From contig RBKR01000025.1 of NCBI GenBank assembly GCA_004835665.1, positions 248,001 to 312,000 on the forward strand: a DNA stretch of 64,000 bases. The letters are read 5' to 3'. Origin of the DNA: Phoma sp. XZ068. Taxonomy: Eukaryota; Ascomycota; Dothideomycetes; Pleosporales; Didymellaceae. Below the pieces are notes generated by a model, which worked only from the letters and a program-made list of their open reading frames with translations, was not told the origin of the DNA and did no database searches. Position 1 is the first letter of the stretch; each line of letters begins with the position of its first letter. Of the stretch, positions 1 to 11,847 are shown piece by piece. A program made the position numbers and the translations under genes.

Positions 1-790
1 CGCATATCTTCCCGTTCCTTTCTAGTGATAAGAAGAGCGGGGGAAGTAACTTGTAGGTAGACGGTGGTATCTTTTTTTATCTACCGAGGATTTATATAGA
101 TGTTCATGAAGGTATGTAGGCTCACGATCATGATGAATGATAACATATTTCTACCATGCGATTACAGTCTTGAATGAAGATGCTACAACGATATTTACAT
201 ATCAGACGCAGAGGATATGACATAGAATTGAGCATACTATTCATAACATTGGAAGGATAAGACGCTGCCAGCGTACGCGAATTGTATGTGCGAATTAGGA
301 GAAGACATCTACCGCGGAACACGCAAAGCTCTTCACTCGCACGAAAGCCATGAGTAGATGGACTTACTTGGGCTGCAAAGCAAGCGCAGCCGCCGAGGAT
401 TTGTCACAGTGGTAAAGAACTTGTACTTGCATCAAGGCACATGCCGTCCGTGCTACGAGCCATCAACTCACCGTCAAATCTACAAGTCTCATGGAGTCAC
501 TTCTTGTAGCCAAAGGCTGGCAGAGTGTGGATTAGTAGTCAGCAATCACAGCGCGTGCACAATACACGCATCTGTCACATACATCGTGCTCAGTTGGAGG
601 CGAGAGCCGCACGTCACCGGCCAAGAGACTCACATCTGTAGCTGCAGCAGAAGAACTTGCATTAATATATTGATTCCAAGTCTATGAAGATCGAGTAGGT
701 AGAACTTACATCGTGTTGCACATGTTGTTGCATGGCAAACGTCCCCTTGTTGTACGTCGGATGTTAAGATGGTCGGCGTATTAGAAGTTC
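1..790. other. no gene recognised (left edge)
   Basis: Only short, low-complexity reading frames are open on either strand, and none resembles a known family. The right part should contain the 3' untranslated region of PRP3, which ends at 791 on the minus strand. I see no RNA gene or repeat here. Confidence 0.6.
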
Positions 791-2335
791 TCAGTCCATG
801 CTCTTCGCGAGCGCCCACAAGCTGTCCAGTTTACTCCTGCTCAGCACCTCTCGCGCTTCACCGGCTGTTTCGCACATCTTGGAACCCCACTTCCTGAATG
901 CACGGTTCTTGACCTCTCCTTCGAAGAGCAGTATGCACTTGTTCTGCGAGTGATCCTTGAGGTTGCCATTCGCGTCTAGGCTCTTCATCCACTGAGGGTC
1001 GTTCGCCTGCTTCTCCATTTGAATTTCTGTCGGCTCGGCATTCTCAGACCACTTGATGCGCTGCAGCATCAACTTCTTGTACTTTTCGATCGAATGCAAA
1101 CCGCCCTCTACAATGACGAGGTTAAGGTCGGGATTGAAGAGAGTGAGACCGGTGAGTGCGTGCTGTTTTGCGTTCTGGTCGATTTGGTACCTGTGTTTAC
1201 CAAAGGCGAGGGTATTGACCTTGAAAACGCACAGGTAGAGACCCTTCTGGGCGTCTTTGTCCTGATTTGTTTGTATCTTGGCGTGACGCTGATCTTTGTC
1301 AAGTTTGCGTTCCTCGTTCGCTTCGTCATGGTCATGTTGGCGCTGTGCGATTTGTGTCTCGACGAGCAGTTCGACGGCGGTGGGATCAGCAATAGCTTGT
1401 TCGCCCATGACGCGCATCATGTTTCCACGTTTGACCTTGGGTGGTGGAGGTGGCTCGAGACCAAGACGGATCTTGGCTTGATGTTCTTTGAGGTCGGCTG
1501 CACGGCGCATTCGCCGTAACTTGGCCTGCTCCTTGGTTGTGAGGTACATGGGCTTGATTTCGACCAGGCGTTGGTCTTGTGGTGCCTTGAGGAGTGGCGG
1601 GTGTTGGATGTAGAGTGTGATGATGGAGTCGTCGGTGTCGACCATGACTTTTTCCGGCTCGTCAATGCAGTCGTACGTCTTGTCCTTCACAATGCCCTCG
1701 TCCCACCACTCGATTTCTGGGGGCTGCTGTATCAGGAAGCCACGTTCGCTGTTCTCGTCGAGTCCAGCACGTCGGGCTTGCTTAGCCAGCATCTTCTTGA
1801 TCTGTTCCAGCCGGCCCTGCGCTCGTAGCTTGGAAGCCTGGTCAAGGTACTTTCCATGCTCGTTGAACTGCAGCGGCTTGGACACTCTTGTGCGCGCGCC
1901 GGGCTGGCTGGCGGCCTTCGGGTCGTAGTAAGGATTCTGGAACTCTTCATCATGCTGCTGCTTCTGCTTCGGCGCAGCGGTTTTGGGCTTCGCATCGACG
2001 ACGGGTGTCTCGGCGCGGCGGTTGCCGAGCGTTGTCGCGAATCGCGGCCCCGTGGGCTCCGGTGTGGGTGTGGTGGGCTTTGCGGCGGTGGTGCTGTTGG
2101 CCTTCATAGCGGCCATGCGTGCCTTGAGCGCTGCCAGTCTGTCCTGGGCATCGCCGGAGCCAGCAGCGGGCGCTGGTGCTTGTGTGGAAGGTGCGCCATC
2201 TGCAGCAGCTTTCTTCGCAGCGAAGCGCGCAGCAATCTCAGCTGCCTTGGCCTTGGCCGCCGCAATGGCATCTGAGCCTTTGGTGCGCTTAGCATCGCCG
2301 GCAGCGCCCTCGGCGGCGGGACGCTTCTCGACCAT
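791..2335 (-). CDS. PRP3: U4/U6 small nuclear ribonucleoprotein Prp3
   Basis: This is the spliceosomal protein that holds U4/U6 snRNA in the tri-snRNP in the nucleus. The single exon encodes 514 residues. Residues 1-125 are Ala/Lys-rich and low in complexity. The PRP3 domain runs from about 130 (FQNPYYDP) to about 355, and includes the family's QPPEIEWWDEG stretch near 204. The C-terminal DUF1115-type ferredoxin-like domain covers about 365-500 (FNPDLNLVIVEGG near 400). The frame stays open 127 codons upstream, but that extension is Arg/Pro/His-rich promoter sequence, so I start at the ATG of MVEKRPAAEG (2333-2335). The gene is divergent from RPA190 with 383 bp between the two ATGs. The assignment is confident from family motifs. 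Confidence 0.93.
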   Translation of the reverse strand: MVEKRPAAEGAAGDAKRTKGSDAIAAAKAKAAEIAARFAAKKAAADGAPSTQAPAPAAGSGDAQDRLAALKARMAAMKANSTTAAKPTTPTPEPTGPRFATTLGNRRAETPVVDAKPKTAAPKQKQQHDEEFQNPYYDPKAASQPGARTRVSKPLQFNEHGKYLDQASKLRAQGRLEQIKKMLAKQARRAGLDENSERGFLIQQPPEIEWWDEGIVKDKTYDCIDEPEKVMVDTDDSIITLYIQHPPLLKAPQDQRLVEIKPMYLTTKEQAKLRRMRRAADLKEHQAKIRLGLEPPPPPKVKRGNMMRVMGEQAIADPTAVELLVETQIAQRQHDHDEANEERKLDKDQRHAKIQTNQDKDAQKGLYLCVFKVNTLAFGKHRYQIDQNAKQHALTGLTLFNPDLNLVIVEGGLHSIEKYKKLMLQRIKWSENAEPTEIQMEKQANDPQWMKSLDANGNLKDHSQNKCILLFEGEVKNRAFRKWGSKMCETAGEAREVLSRSKLDSLWALAKSMD

Positions 2336-2718
2336 GTTGGAGGTGACGTTGGTCGTGTGGGTATGCGGAGTTCTCGGGGGTGGAGGTCGACGACAGTGAC
2401 ACGGCGACTTCTTCCGTGGCCAGGCCCTTGTGTAATGCTGTGCAGGAAGGCGCGATGGATTGAGGGGGTAGATTGGAGGCAGGCGCGACCGTCGGCGATG
2501 TTCACCTCTCCCTGCTGCGATGCTCGACGCGTGTGACGGAGATTCTGTTGCTAGCGCAGGCAGCCTCTCTTGGCGCGTGCACGCTAGCGGGGTGGGCCCG
2601 CATTTTTTCGAGATAATCTTTTGCAGCTGGAGCTCGCCTCGCCTGGACGCAGAAGTCGCGCTTTGCTGCACCGGCGCATGTAAAGGAAACCACCGCGGGT
2701 TCGCAGGCAGGCGCAACC
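2336..2718. promoter_or_regulatory. divergent promoter PRP3 / RPA190
   Basis: The 383 bp between the start codons of PRP3 (minus) and RPA190 (plus) must hold both promoters and both 5' leaders. The two genes serve splicing and rRNA transcription, both growth-linked, so shared control is plausible but inferred. No clear TATA box is visible. Confidence 0.6.
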
Positions 2719-5700
2719 ATGAACACTTCGCAACCCACCTCCTCCGCCATCGAGGGCGTCGAGTTTGGCTTTCTCTCTGCCCCCGACGTGCGCGCGCTCT
2801 CAGTGAAGCGCATCACCAACCCGACCACCTTCGACTCGCTGCTGCACCCGGTCTCGGGCGGCCTGCACGATGCAGCCCTCGGCGCCTTCCTCGACAACCC
2901 GTGAGATTTGCCGTGTAATTGATTGCTTGCAACGTCTGGACTAACGCTGCCAGATGCTCGACATGCGGCCTCACCACCATGCTGGGCTGCCCCGGCCACT
3001 GTGGGCACATCGAGCTGCCCGTGCCCGTCTACCACCTCACATTCATGGACCAGCTGCTGCGCCTGCTCCGAGGCAAGTGCGGCTACTGCCACAACCTCAA
3101 GCTCGCCCGCGTGCAGATCAACGAGTTCGTTTCGCGGCTGCGACTGATTCGATGCGGCCTGGTCAAGGAGGCCAACGAGATGCACGAGTTCATTGACGTG
3201 AACAAGGGCAAGAAGAAGAAGGACGTCGCCGAGTCCGAGTCGGACGACGACAATGAGGACATTGTAGGCCAGCGCAACAACTACGTCAAGAGGTGCATGA
3301 AGCGGGCAGGCATCTCCAAGCACGACGCGCGATCGATCAAGGAGAAGAACGACACAATCGCCGAGGCCAGGCGACTAGTGCTGAAGGACTTCTACGCTGC
3401 CATCGTAGCGGGCAAGAAGTGCAGGAACTGCCAGGCCATCAACCCTACCTTCCGAAAGGACAAGAGCATCAAGATCTTCCGCAGAAATTTGAGCGCCAAG
3501 GAGAAGGCGCAGATGGCCCAGTCTGAGAAGCGCCTCCAAAACCCACTCGATATCCTCGCACGACGCGAAGCAAAAGCGAAGAAACAGACCGTACACGATG
3601 ACGAGGGCCTTGCCGACATGTCCGAGGAAGACTCGGACGAGGGCATTGACATTGACATGGACGACGGTTCGCTCACAGCCACGGAAGCGCGCACAGCGAC
3701 AAAGACGAAAACCATCACCGACGCTGCCGACAGCTCGCAGGAGTACATCACAGCTGCTGAAGTCAAGGCAGCCATGATTTTGCTCTTCGAACAGGAAGCT
3801 GAGATTCTGCGTCTGATCTACAGCCCATACGGCTCCGCTGCTGTCACCCCCGACATGTTCTTCATGGAGGCCATCATCGTACCCCCAAACCGATACAGAA
3901 TGGAGGATAAGACCGGAGATTCCATCGCCGAATCGCCCAAGAACAGTTTGTACAAGGGCATCCTGAATGCCTGCGACTCGATGCGCCAAATCAGCAATGA
4001 GATGAAGGGTCAAGAGAACGAAGCAGGGTACAGGCGCCGTAACTTCGACGACCTACAAAACACATGGGTCAACCTCCAGGGTGCCGTCAACGCCGTCATC
4101 GATCGCGACGCCAACCCCGTGCAAGGCAAGGCTGGCCTCACAAACGCCGATGGTATCAAGCAGCATCTCGAGAAGAAGGAGGGTCTGTTCCGTAAGAATA
4201 TGATGGGAAAGCGTGTTAACTTTGCGGCGCGTTCCGTCATTTCGCCTGACCCCAATATTGAAACCAACGAGATTGGTGTCCCACCAGTCTTCGCCAAGAA
4301 GCTCACCTTCCCTGAACCTGTTACGAACCACAACTTCTACGATATGAAGGAAGCGGTGCTGAACGGACCGGACAAGTGGCCTGGTGCTGTCGCGATCGAG
4401 AACGAGTTCGGTCAGGTTGTCACGCTAAAGAAGAAGAACTATGAGGAGCGACTTGCCCTGGCCAACCAGCTGCTTGCGCCCTCAAGTACCTTCTCGAATG
4501 GCTCAAAGAACAAGAAGGTCCACAGGCATCTCAACAACGGTGACGTCGTCATTATGAACCGACAACCGACTCTGCACAAGCCGTCCATGATGGCGCACCG
4601 AGCGCGCGTTCTGCCCGGCGAGAAGACCATTCGTATGCACTACGCCAACTGTAACACCTACAACGCCGATTTCGATGGTGACGAGATGAACATGCATTTC
4701 CCACAGAACGAGCTTGCGCGTGCCGAAGCTATGACAGTTGCCGATACCGACCACCAGTACCTCTCAGCAACAGCTGGAAAGCCTCTGCGTGGTCTGATTC
4801 AAGATCATATTTCGATGGGTGTCTGGCTGTCCAACAAGGACACGTTCTTCACACGCGAGGAGTATCAACAACTAATGTACGCTGCTCTGCGACCCGAAGA
4901 CGGGCATACCACTTCAGGGCGACTTGAGACTGTAGAGCCCACTATCTGGAAGCCAGTACCTCTGTGGACTGGAAAGCAGATTTTCTCGAGCATCCTTAAG
5001 AACATCAAGCCCGCAGAGTACCAGGATCTCACACTTGAGTCAAAGTCCTCGACCAACGGCAAGCTCTGGGGCGAACATAGCGAAGAGCAGAAGGTCGTTA
5101 TCAAGGATGGGCAGCTGTTGTGTGGTATCATCGACAAGAGTCAGATTGGTCCTGCTCCTGGTGGTTTGATCAACGGTATCTATGAAGCCTACGGCGAGAC
5201 CATCGCTGGCCGTGCTCTCAGTATCATTGGTCGTATGCTTACGAAGCTTCTGCACATGCGCGCCTTCTCTTGCGGCGTTGAAGATCTCATCTTGACCGCC
5301 GAAGGAGACCAAGCACGTCTAGAGCAGCTCAAGGCTGCGGAGAATGTCGGCTTCCAAGTTGCTTCTAAGTACGTCAGTTTGGACTCGACGAAAATCACTC
5401 CCACCGCAACAGAACTCCAAACGCGTCTCGAGCGAGTTCTGCGAGATGATGGCAAGCAACACGGTCTTGATCTGTTGTCCAACAGTGCTACCGCCGGCGT
5501 ATCATCCGCAGTCACCCAAGCGTGTTTGCCTCACAAGCTCATCAAGCTGTTCCCCAAGAACCAGATGCAGGCCATGACAGGCTCTGGAGCTAAGGGTAGT
5601 TTGGTCAATGCCAACCAGATTTCGTGTAATCTCGGTCAGCAAGTTCTGGAAGGTCGTCGTGTCCCCGTCATGGTCAGTGGTAAGACACTGCCTTGCTTCA

Positions 5701-7984
5701 AGCCCTACGAAACAAGCGTGCGCGCTGGTGGATACATTGTCAACCGCTTCTTGACTGGTGTCCGCCCTCAAGAGTACTACTTCCATATGATGGCTGGTCG
5801 TGAAGGTCTTATCGATACCGCCGTCAAGACATCACGTTCCGGTTACCTGCAGCGATGTATCGTCAAGGGTATGGAAGGCCTCAAGGTTGAGTACGACACC
5901 TCTGTCCGCGACTCAGATGGCAGCATGGTCCAGTTCTTGTACGGTGAAGACGGTCTTGACATCACTAAGCAGAAGTACCTCAACGACTTCAAGTTCCAGG
6001 CGCAGAACTTTTTGTCGCTCGCTCAATCTCTCAACACACAGGAGGCTTTCGGCAAGGTGCACAGCCAGGAGGCTGCTGATCACAACAAGAAGGCTTTCAA
6101 GAAGGCTAAGAAGGATGCTGGTGCCATGGATCCTGCTACAGCAGTCTATGCTCCTGGTCGCCACAGCGGTAGTACTTCCGAGAAGTTCTACCAGGCCAAG
6201 AAAGAGGTATGTACACCCGCCTTTGATGTCATGATGAGGGTGCTAACGACTCGCAGTACGTTGAAAACAACAAGGACAAGCTGCTCAAAAACAAGAAGAA
6301 GGACCCTGAGGGTGAGATTCTCAAGAAGAGTTTCGAGCAAATGCTTGACCTGAAGTACCTTCGATCTCTGGTCGAGCCTGGTGAGGCTGTCGGTGTTGTT
6401 GCCGGTCAGTCTATTGGTGAGCCTTCGACACAGATGACGCTCAACACCTTCCATTTGGCTGGTCACTCCGCGAAGAACGTCACGCTCGGTATCCCTCGTC
6501 TCCGTGAAATCGTTATGACAGCGTCCGCAAAGATCTCGACTCCTGGTATGACCATGTACCCTCACGCAGAGCTTCCTAAGGATCACCAAGAGAGGTTCGC
6601 AAAGAGTATCACTCGTCTGCCACTCTCTGCTGTTCTTGACAAGGTCACAGTCACCGAGTCGTCTGGTGCTGGTACACAGTTCAGCCAAGCAAGAACCTAC
6701 AAGGTCCGCCTTGACCTTTACCCGGCGAAGGAGTACACACAAGAATACGCTATCAAGGTACGCGATGTTGCTGAGTCGATCGAGCAGAAGTTCTGCCCAC
6801 GCCTGCAGAAGATCATGCGCGCAGATATGAAGAAGAAGGGCGAGAATAAGTCGCTGTCCACTGCCAACGCATCAGTACCTCAGGTCGGCCAGGCAAGCGG
6901 TAGGATCGAGGAGACTGTCACTCGTGACTCGGATGAGCGCGCTGCTCGTGAAGGCGGCCCCGAAGACGATGATAGTGATGACGGCGAAGGCGATGGCGAC
7001 ACCACACACGCCAAGCAGCGCGGTCGCCGTGAAGACAGCGTCGGCTATGAGGAGCCGGAGGAGGAGGAGCAAGCTTTCAACGACGCCCTCGACCGCGATG
7101 AAGCAGTGTCCGATGAGGACGAAGCCTACGGCGGTAGCCCGAAGCCTTCGCGCGCCAACTCTCCCGACCCAGACGACGAATCTCCTGACGATGAGCAACT
7201 CCTCGTGCCCACCGACGAAGCTTCCGACATCCGCAAGGACCGCATCATCAACAAGAATGCCGACGTCTTCGACTTCAAGTTTGATGACAAGAAGGGCGAG
7301 TACTGTGAAATCACATTCGAATTCCCACTTGCTGCGCCGAAGTTGTTGGTCCTTCACCACGTCGAAGCCGCCGCTGAGTTCGCCACCATCCACGTCATTC
7401 CTGGTATCACATCGGCCATGGTGTCGAAGGAAGACGGCAAGGACGCAAACGGCAAGAAGATTGATGTTACCATCATCGCCACCGAGGGTAGCAACCTGCT
7501 TGCTATCCGCGAGTTCCACGACATCATTGACGTAAACCGCGTCTTCACCAACGATATCGTGGCTATGCTGCAGCTCTACGGTGTTGAGGCCTGTAGAGCG
7601 ACCATTGTGCGCGAGATGCACGCCGTCTTCAGCGGTCACGGTATTTCCGTCGACCAGCGCCATTTGAACCTCATCGCCGATACGATGACAAAGGGTGGTG
7701 GTTTCACACCTTTCAACCGAATCGGTCTGCGAGGCAACGTCTCTCCCTTCATGAAGATGTCCTTCGAGACCACAGTCGGCTTCCTCAAGGATGCTGTCCT
7801 AGAGCGTGACTGGGATGACCTCAAGAACCCCTCCGCACGCATCGTTGTTGGAAGGCTGGGTGGCATTGGCACAGGTGCATTCGACGTTCTGGCGCCGGTA
7901 CAGGTCATCGATCCACTGAAAGGCGGCGTGCTGCCCGGGATTGAAGAGAAGGCCGAGGAGGATGTTGAGATGGAGGACGCGTAA
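2719..7984 (+). CDS. RPA190: DNA-directed RNA polymerase I largest subunit (A190)
   Basis: This is the catalytic largest subunit of RNA polymerase I, which transcribes rDNA in the nucleolus. There are three exons: 2719-2900, 2954-6206 and 6257-7984. The introns are 53 and 50 nt, each with a CTAAC branch point, and the product is 1,720 residues (the yeast protein is about 1,660). The clamp zinc site is C62-x2-C65-x6-C72-x2-H75. It is only complete after intron 1 is removed, which confirms the first exon. The active-site motif NADFDGD is at 631-637, with Mg-binding D633, D635 and D637. The bridge helix/trigger loop region (GQSIGEPSTQMTLNTFH) begins near 1190. An acidic, low-complexity insert at about 1375-1465 matches the position of the Pol I-specific expander (DNA-mimicking) loop in the jaw. 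The frame ends at TAA 7982. Confidence 0.97.
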
Positions 7985-9933
7985 ATGATGCCAAAAGGGT
8001 GGTTGATATGACTGATGTACCTTATTGGGAGTTTGTACCCGGATTAGCATAGTAGAGGGCGTTTCTGGCGCCTTACCAACGCATAGTTGTGCGAATTGAA
8101 GTAAAAGTGTTTACACCCAATCATAGTCTTAGGCCCATGTGCCCACTCGTTTGCTCATGTGTAAAGAGAGGTATAGAAGTCCTTCCTTCCGCCCCTAAAC
8201 CGTCGATATCTTCTCGTTATCATACCACTGCCATTCAAGTTATCAAAAAAGAATGATCAGTATTCCATGTTCTCCCCGAAAATAATGTCGACATCGTGCC
8301 ACGGCTCCCGAAAATACCTAACAGGCTCATGCATGTGATGCTGCTCTTTCGAAGGCTGTGTTAACGGAGCTAGGTGGTTGTCTTTTCTCTGGGAAGAGTA
8401 TGAGATTCTCAACCAGCGGCTGGTGGAAATGTTTTCTTCTGCAGCACAGTGGAGTTGTGAAAGTCAAAGACTTTGATGTTGGTACTAAATGTTTTGTTTG
8501 TTGAAAGCCCGCCGATATCTTATTCATCATTTAAGATTGGGATCGTGTAGAGTTATGTCTCCAGCATCTACCTCTTCAAAAAGGTCTAAAACAGCTATGG
8601 GGCAATATCAGGTCCTTGTGATTTCCCTTCCCGCACCCACAAAAGTAAAACTACGTCAGTATGTCTCGCGGTCTTGATACCAAAAAACAGCGAGGATGAG
8701 ATGTGGGTGCGTGCTCACGTGCACATCTCAATCTATAAAATTACCGCCCAGCGCTGAGAAGTTTCTTCAGTACTTCGACAATTTTTTTCTTTGCAAATAA
8801 TTGGAATGGCAATATATCTGGAACATGTCTTTGACTGAATAGTACACGACATGCTCTTTTATTTTCCAAAAGACAATCCGAAAGAACATAGCTGTTCGGA
8901 CTGTTCGTCCAAGCACATTAATTCTGCCTGGACAAGATATTACTTCTACTACAAGAAACGGTCTTCCAGGTCATGTCGTCGCGAACCAGGTCTCCTCAAA
9001 TTGGGCCACAACCTTTATGATCGATCGAATCCATCGTTTGCCGAAAACCAGGTTTGCATGGTATGCCTGCAACTCATATCATATTGCAAACGTTTTGGCG
9101 TCGGCATGTTCTTGTACCTCTCAAAGATCGACTCAAATCTGCGATATTCCCTTCTATGTCTTTTTCGCCTTTCCCCTTCTTCTAATCTGGTCTGGGTGAG
9201 CCTGCTCCACTTCTTCCTCTCACTTAAAAGACATCTGCTATTCGTTAATGGCCTCCTTTTCTCTGCGCTTCGTCGGCTTGACTGCTTTTCCGTAGGAAGG
9301 GACCATCAGCATTGATTATTGAGTAAAAAATATTTGGAACGGAATCATGGATTGTATTTTCCTACGGAGTCCCAAACACTCCGAAAGACCTTCAAGAGAT
9401 GACCATGTTGTCTTCCTGCAGCTTGGCATGCACTACTATTTACAGAGTAGCAGAAATCATATTTCCAGATGGCACATGCTGCTGCAAGCTTGCGCATCAT
9501 TACATATTGTGATTAAGACTGTGATACTTTTCTCCATGGAAAGACCTCCAGTTTGGTACTGAGAAATACTCACGAAAGCATGGGGTCGTCGCATGTTCGT
9601 GTACACCATTGAACCTCACATATGAGATCGGAACGAGGGCGAGATTTGAGACAGTTGATTTTATCATCATCACTACTTCACTGCAATACCGGATGCCACA
9701 GTGTTGGGGCTGTGTTACAAGAAGTACGAAATGAGACAGCGGAACAAATTGAACACATCAATGGAAGAAGGGAGCGCAGCGAATTTGAAAAAGAATAAAA
9801 GCGTTTATAGAGACGTTTGCATTATAGAAGTTAACAAACATCTACAGTCATTTTATATACCGATCCTCCCGAACAAATGGACTAATCAACACTATGAAAG
9901 AATCTCGTTTCATCCACTCATTACTGAGTAAAC
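7985..9933. other. gene-poor spacer
   Basis: This is about 1.95 kb between the convergent ends of RPA190 and the repeat-rich secreted protein gene, and it is somewhat A/T-richer than its flanks. A 154-codon ATG frame (8851-9315, plus) has no recognisable domain and an odd Cys/Phe/Leu-rich composition; I regard it as chance. No transposon termini or RNA gene were seen. Confidence 0.5.
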
Positions 9934-11847
9934 TTAGGCGAGGTTGAGCCTGCGGCGCTCGACAGCGTTGGCACGCTTGGAGTAACCGTATCCCTTGCCG
10001 GCATCGTAGGCAGCGGGAGTCTTGGAGGGCTCGGGAACGTACTCGGCGGTGGGCTTGGCAGGGGTGGGCGCTGGGTAGGCATCGTAAGCGGGGACGCTGG
10101 ACGGTGCTACGGGGTAGGCCTCGTAAGCGGGAGCGGAGCTAGCAGCCGCAGGATACGCAGGGTAAGCGACGCTGGAGCTGGCAACAGGGTAGACTGGGTA
10201 GGCAGCGCTAGAGGTAGCATCAACGGGCTTGGTGGAGCTGGGGCAGGGGGTCGACTTTCCGTTCTCGTAGTGAGGAACGGTGGTGGTCGCAGGGTAAGCC
10301 GGAACGGAAGAGGTCTCGTAAGAGGGGTACTCGTAGGTCTTGGTCTCAACCGAGGGCTTTGAGCTGGACTTTGCGCCGTAGGGAGGGTACTCCTCGCCGT
10401 AAGAAGGGACCGACGAAGTTGGGTAGCTGGGGTAGCCCTCAGACTTGGTCTTGGTCTCGACGGAAGGCTTGGAGCTGGGCTTGGAGCTGGCGCAAGGGGT
10501 GCTGGAGCTCTTCTTTGTGTCGTAGACGGGGGTAGAAGAGCTGACAGGGTATTCGGGATAGTAAGGCGCGCTGGAGGTAACGGGGTACTCGTGCTTGTAC
10601 TCAGTGGACGTCTTGGTCTCTACAGAGGGCTTGGAAGATGGCTTGCCACCGTAGGGGTACTCGTGCTCGGGAGTTGCCTTGGGGCCGGCAGGGTAAGTCT
10701 TGGTCTGCTTGTACTCGCAGGAAGCAGTCTCGCCAGCCTTGGTGATGGTAACGGTCTGCGCATCCTTGTGGTAAACACCAGGCTGGTAGACAGAGATGGT
10801 GGGGTATGCAATCTCAGTGTCCTGAGCGCAGACGGTGGTGGTGGGCTTCGCAACCTCGTACTTTCCAGTGGTGGAGACAGTGACAGTGACAGTCTTGACA
10901 ACGGTGGAGGTAACATCCTTGCCGTATTTGTCCTTGCCAGTCTCATACGCACCGTAAGCACAGGTCTTGACACCGGTCTCCTTAAAATCGGTGGTGTAAC
11001 CACCGTAGGTGATGGGAACACCTGCCTTGGCGGTGGTGGTAGCCTCGGAAGGCTTGGTGATTGTGTAGGTCACAGTCACGTCCTTAGCAGGCTCAGTGTA
11101 AACACCGGGCTTCTCGTAGGTCTTGACCTCAGGAGTAGGAGCCTTGTAAACAGCAGTGGTGTCGTACTCGGACCACTTGCCGTTCTTGTACTCCTTCACC
11201 TTGTAGGGCTGCTCGTCGTCGCAAGACTTGCAGAGACCGGAGCCGCCGTAGCCAGGAATGGCGTGAGCACCGAGGTCCTTGTACTTGATCTCGTGGACCT
11301 TCTCGTACATCTCGTACCAAGGTTTGGTGCCGTTCTTCTTGTCATCGTAGCCGTAGCTGCCAGTGGGATAGGCCTTGCCATCCTTGCCACCCGCAGAAGC
11401 AGTGGGGTAGTGAGTGATGGTGGTCTTGGTGTGGTAGACAGTGATGGGCTTCTCAACGTAGGTGACTGTGACCTTCTTGGACTCGCAGTCCTCAATGACA
11501 GTGGAGACATACTTGTCCTCGTTCCACTTGTTGCAAGACTTGCCATCAGAGCCAGCAGCGCCGCAAGTGGGGTAAGGCTGGTACTGGGAGGTAACAGTCA
11601 CGGGCTGCTTGCCATAACCAGGGTAGATGGTAGTGTAGCCAATCTTGGAGCTGGAGCATGGCGTGCTGGTGGCAGCTGCGGGAACCGAAGAGGTCTTGTG
11701 TTTATCACCGTAGCCGCCGTAGGCGGGGGCCGAGGAAGTATACTTGACAGCGGGGGTGCTGGAGCTGGGCTTGTTGTCGCCGTAGCCATCGTAGCCATAG
11801 GCATCGTAGGCAGCCGCGACACCGGCGAAGATGAGAGCGTAACGCAT
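9934..11847 (-). CDS. secreted Tyr/Ser/Thr/Pro-rich repeat protein (cell-wall/adhesin-like)
   Basis: This single-exon gene encodes 637 residues. The N-terminus (MRYALIFAGVAAAYDA) is a short signal peptide, so the protein is probably secreted or wall-associated. Residues about 20-400 carry scattered Cys and Thr/Val-rich strands of the VTVTVST type. The C-terminal third is low-complexity Tyr/Pro/Ser/Ala. A module containing SSKPSVETKT occurs three times (near 10640, 10465 and 10355), followed by repeats of the YPVAPSSVPAYDAYP type. There is no hydrophobic GPI tail. The protein ends with a KR dibasic site about 15 residues before the stop, which could be cut by a Kex2-type protease. TATA-like sequence lies at about 11980-11995, roughly 130-150 nt upstream of the ATG. 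The function is unknown; adhesion or wall structure is an inference from composition. Confidence 0.85.
   Translation of the reverse strand: MRYALIFAGVAAAYDAYGYDGYGDNKPSSSTPAVKYTSSAPAYGGYGDKHKTSSVPAAATSTPCSSSKIGYTTIYPGYGKQPVTVTSQYQPYPTCGAAGSDGKSCNKWNEDKYVSTVIEDCESKKVTVTYVEKPITVYHTKTTITHYPTASAGGKDGKAYPTGSYGYDDKKNGTKPWYEMYEKVHEIKYKDLGAHAIPGYGGSGLCKSCDDEQPYKVKEYKNGKWSEYDTTAVYKAPTPEVKTYEKPGVYTEPAKDVTVTYTITKPSEATTTAKAGVPITYGGYTTDFKETGVKTCAYGAYETGKDKYGKDVTSTVVKTVTVTVSTTGKYEVAKPTTTVCAQDTEIAYPTISVYQPGVYHKDAQTVTITKAGETASCEYKQTKTYPAGPKATPEHEYPYGGKPSSKPSVETKTSTEYKHEYPVTSSAPYYPEYPVSSSTPVYDTKKSSSTPCASSKPSSKPSVETKTKSEGYPSYPTSSVPSYGEEYPPYGAKSSSKPSVETKTYEYPSYETSSVPAYPATTTVPHYENGKSTPCPSSTKPVDATSSAAYPVYPVASSSVAYPAYPAAASSAPAYEAYPVAPSSVPAYDAYPAPTPAKPTAEYVPEPSKTPAAYDAGKGYGYSKRANAVERRRLNLA

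Noticed and set aside
2336..2716. 127-residue N-terminal extension of PRP3
   Set aside because: The added sequence is Arg/Pro/His-rich, unlike the family, and would place the start three bases from the RPA190 ATG.
8851..9315. 154-codon ATG frame in the spacer after RPA190
   Set aside because: It has no recognisable motif, an unusual composition and an A/T-rich spacer context.
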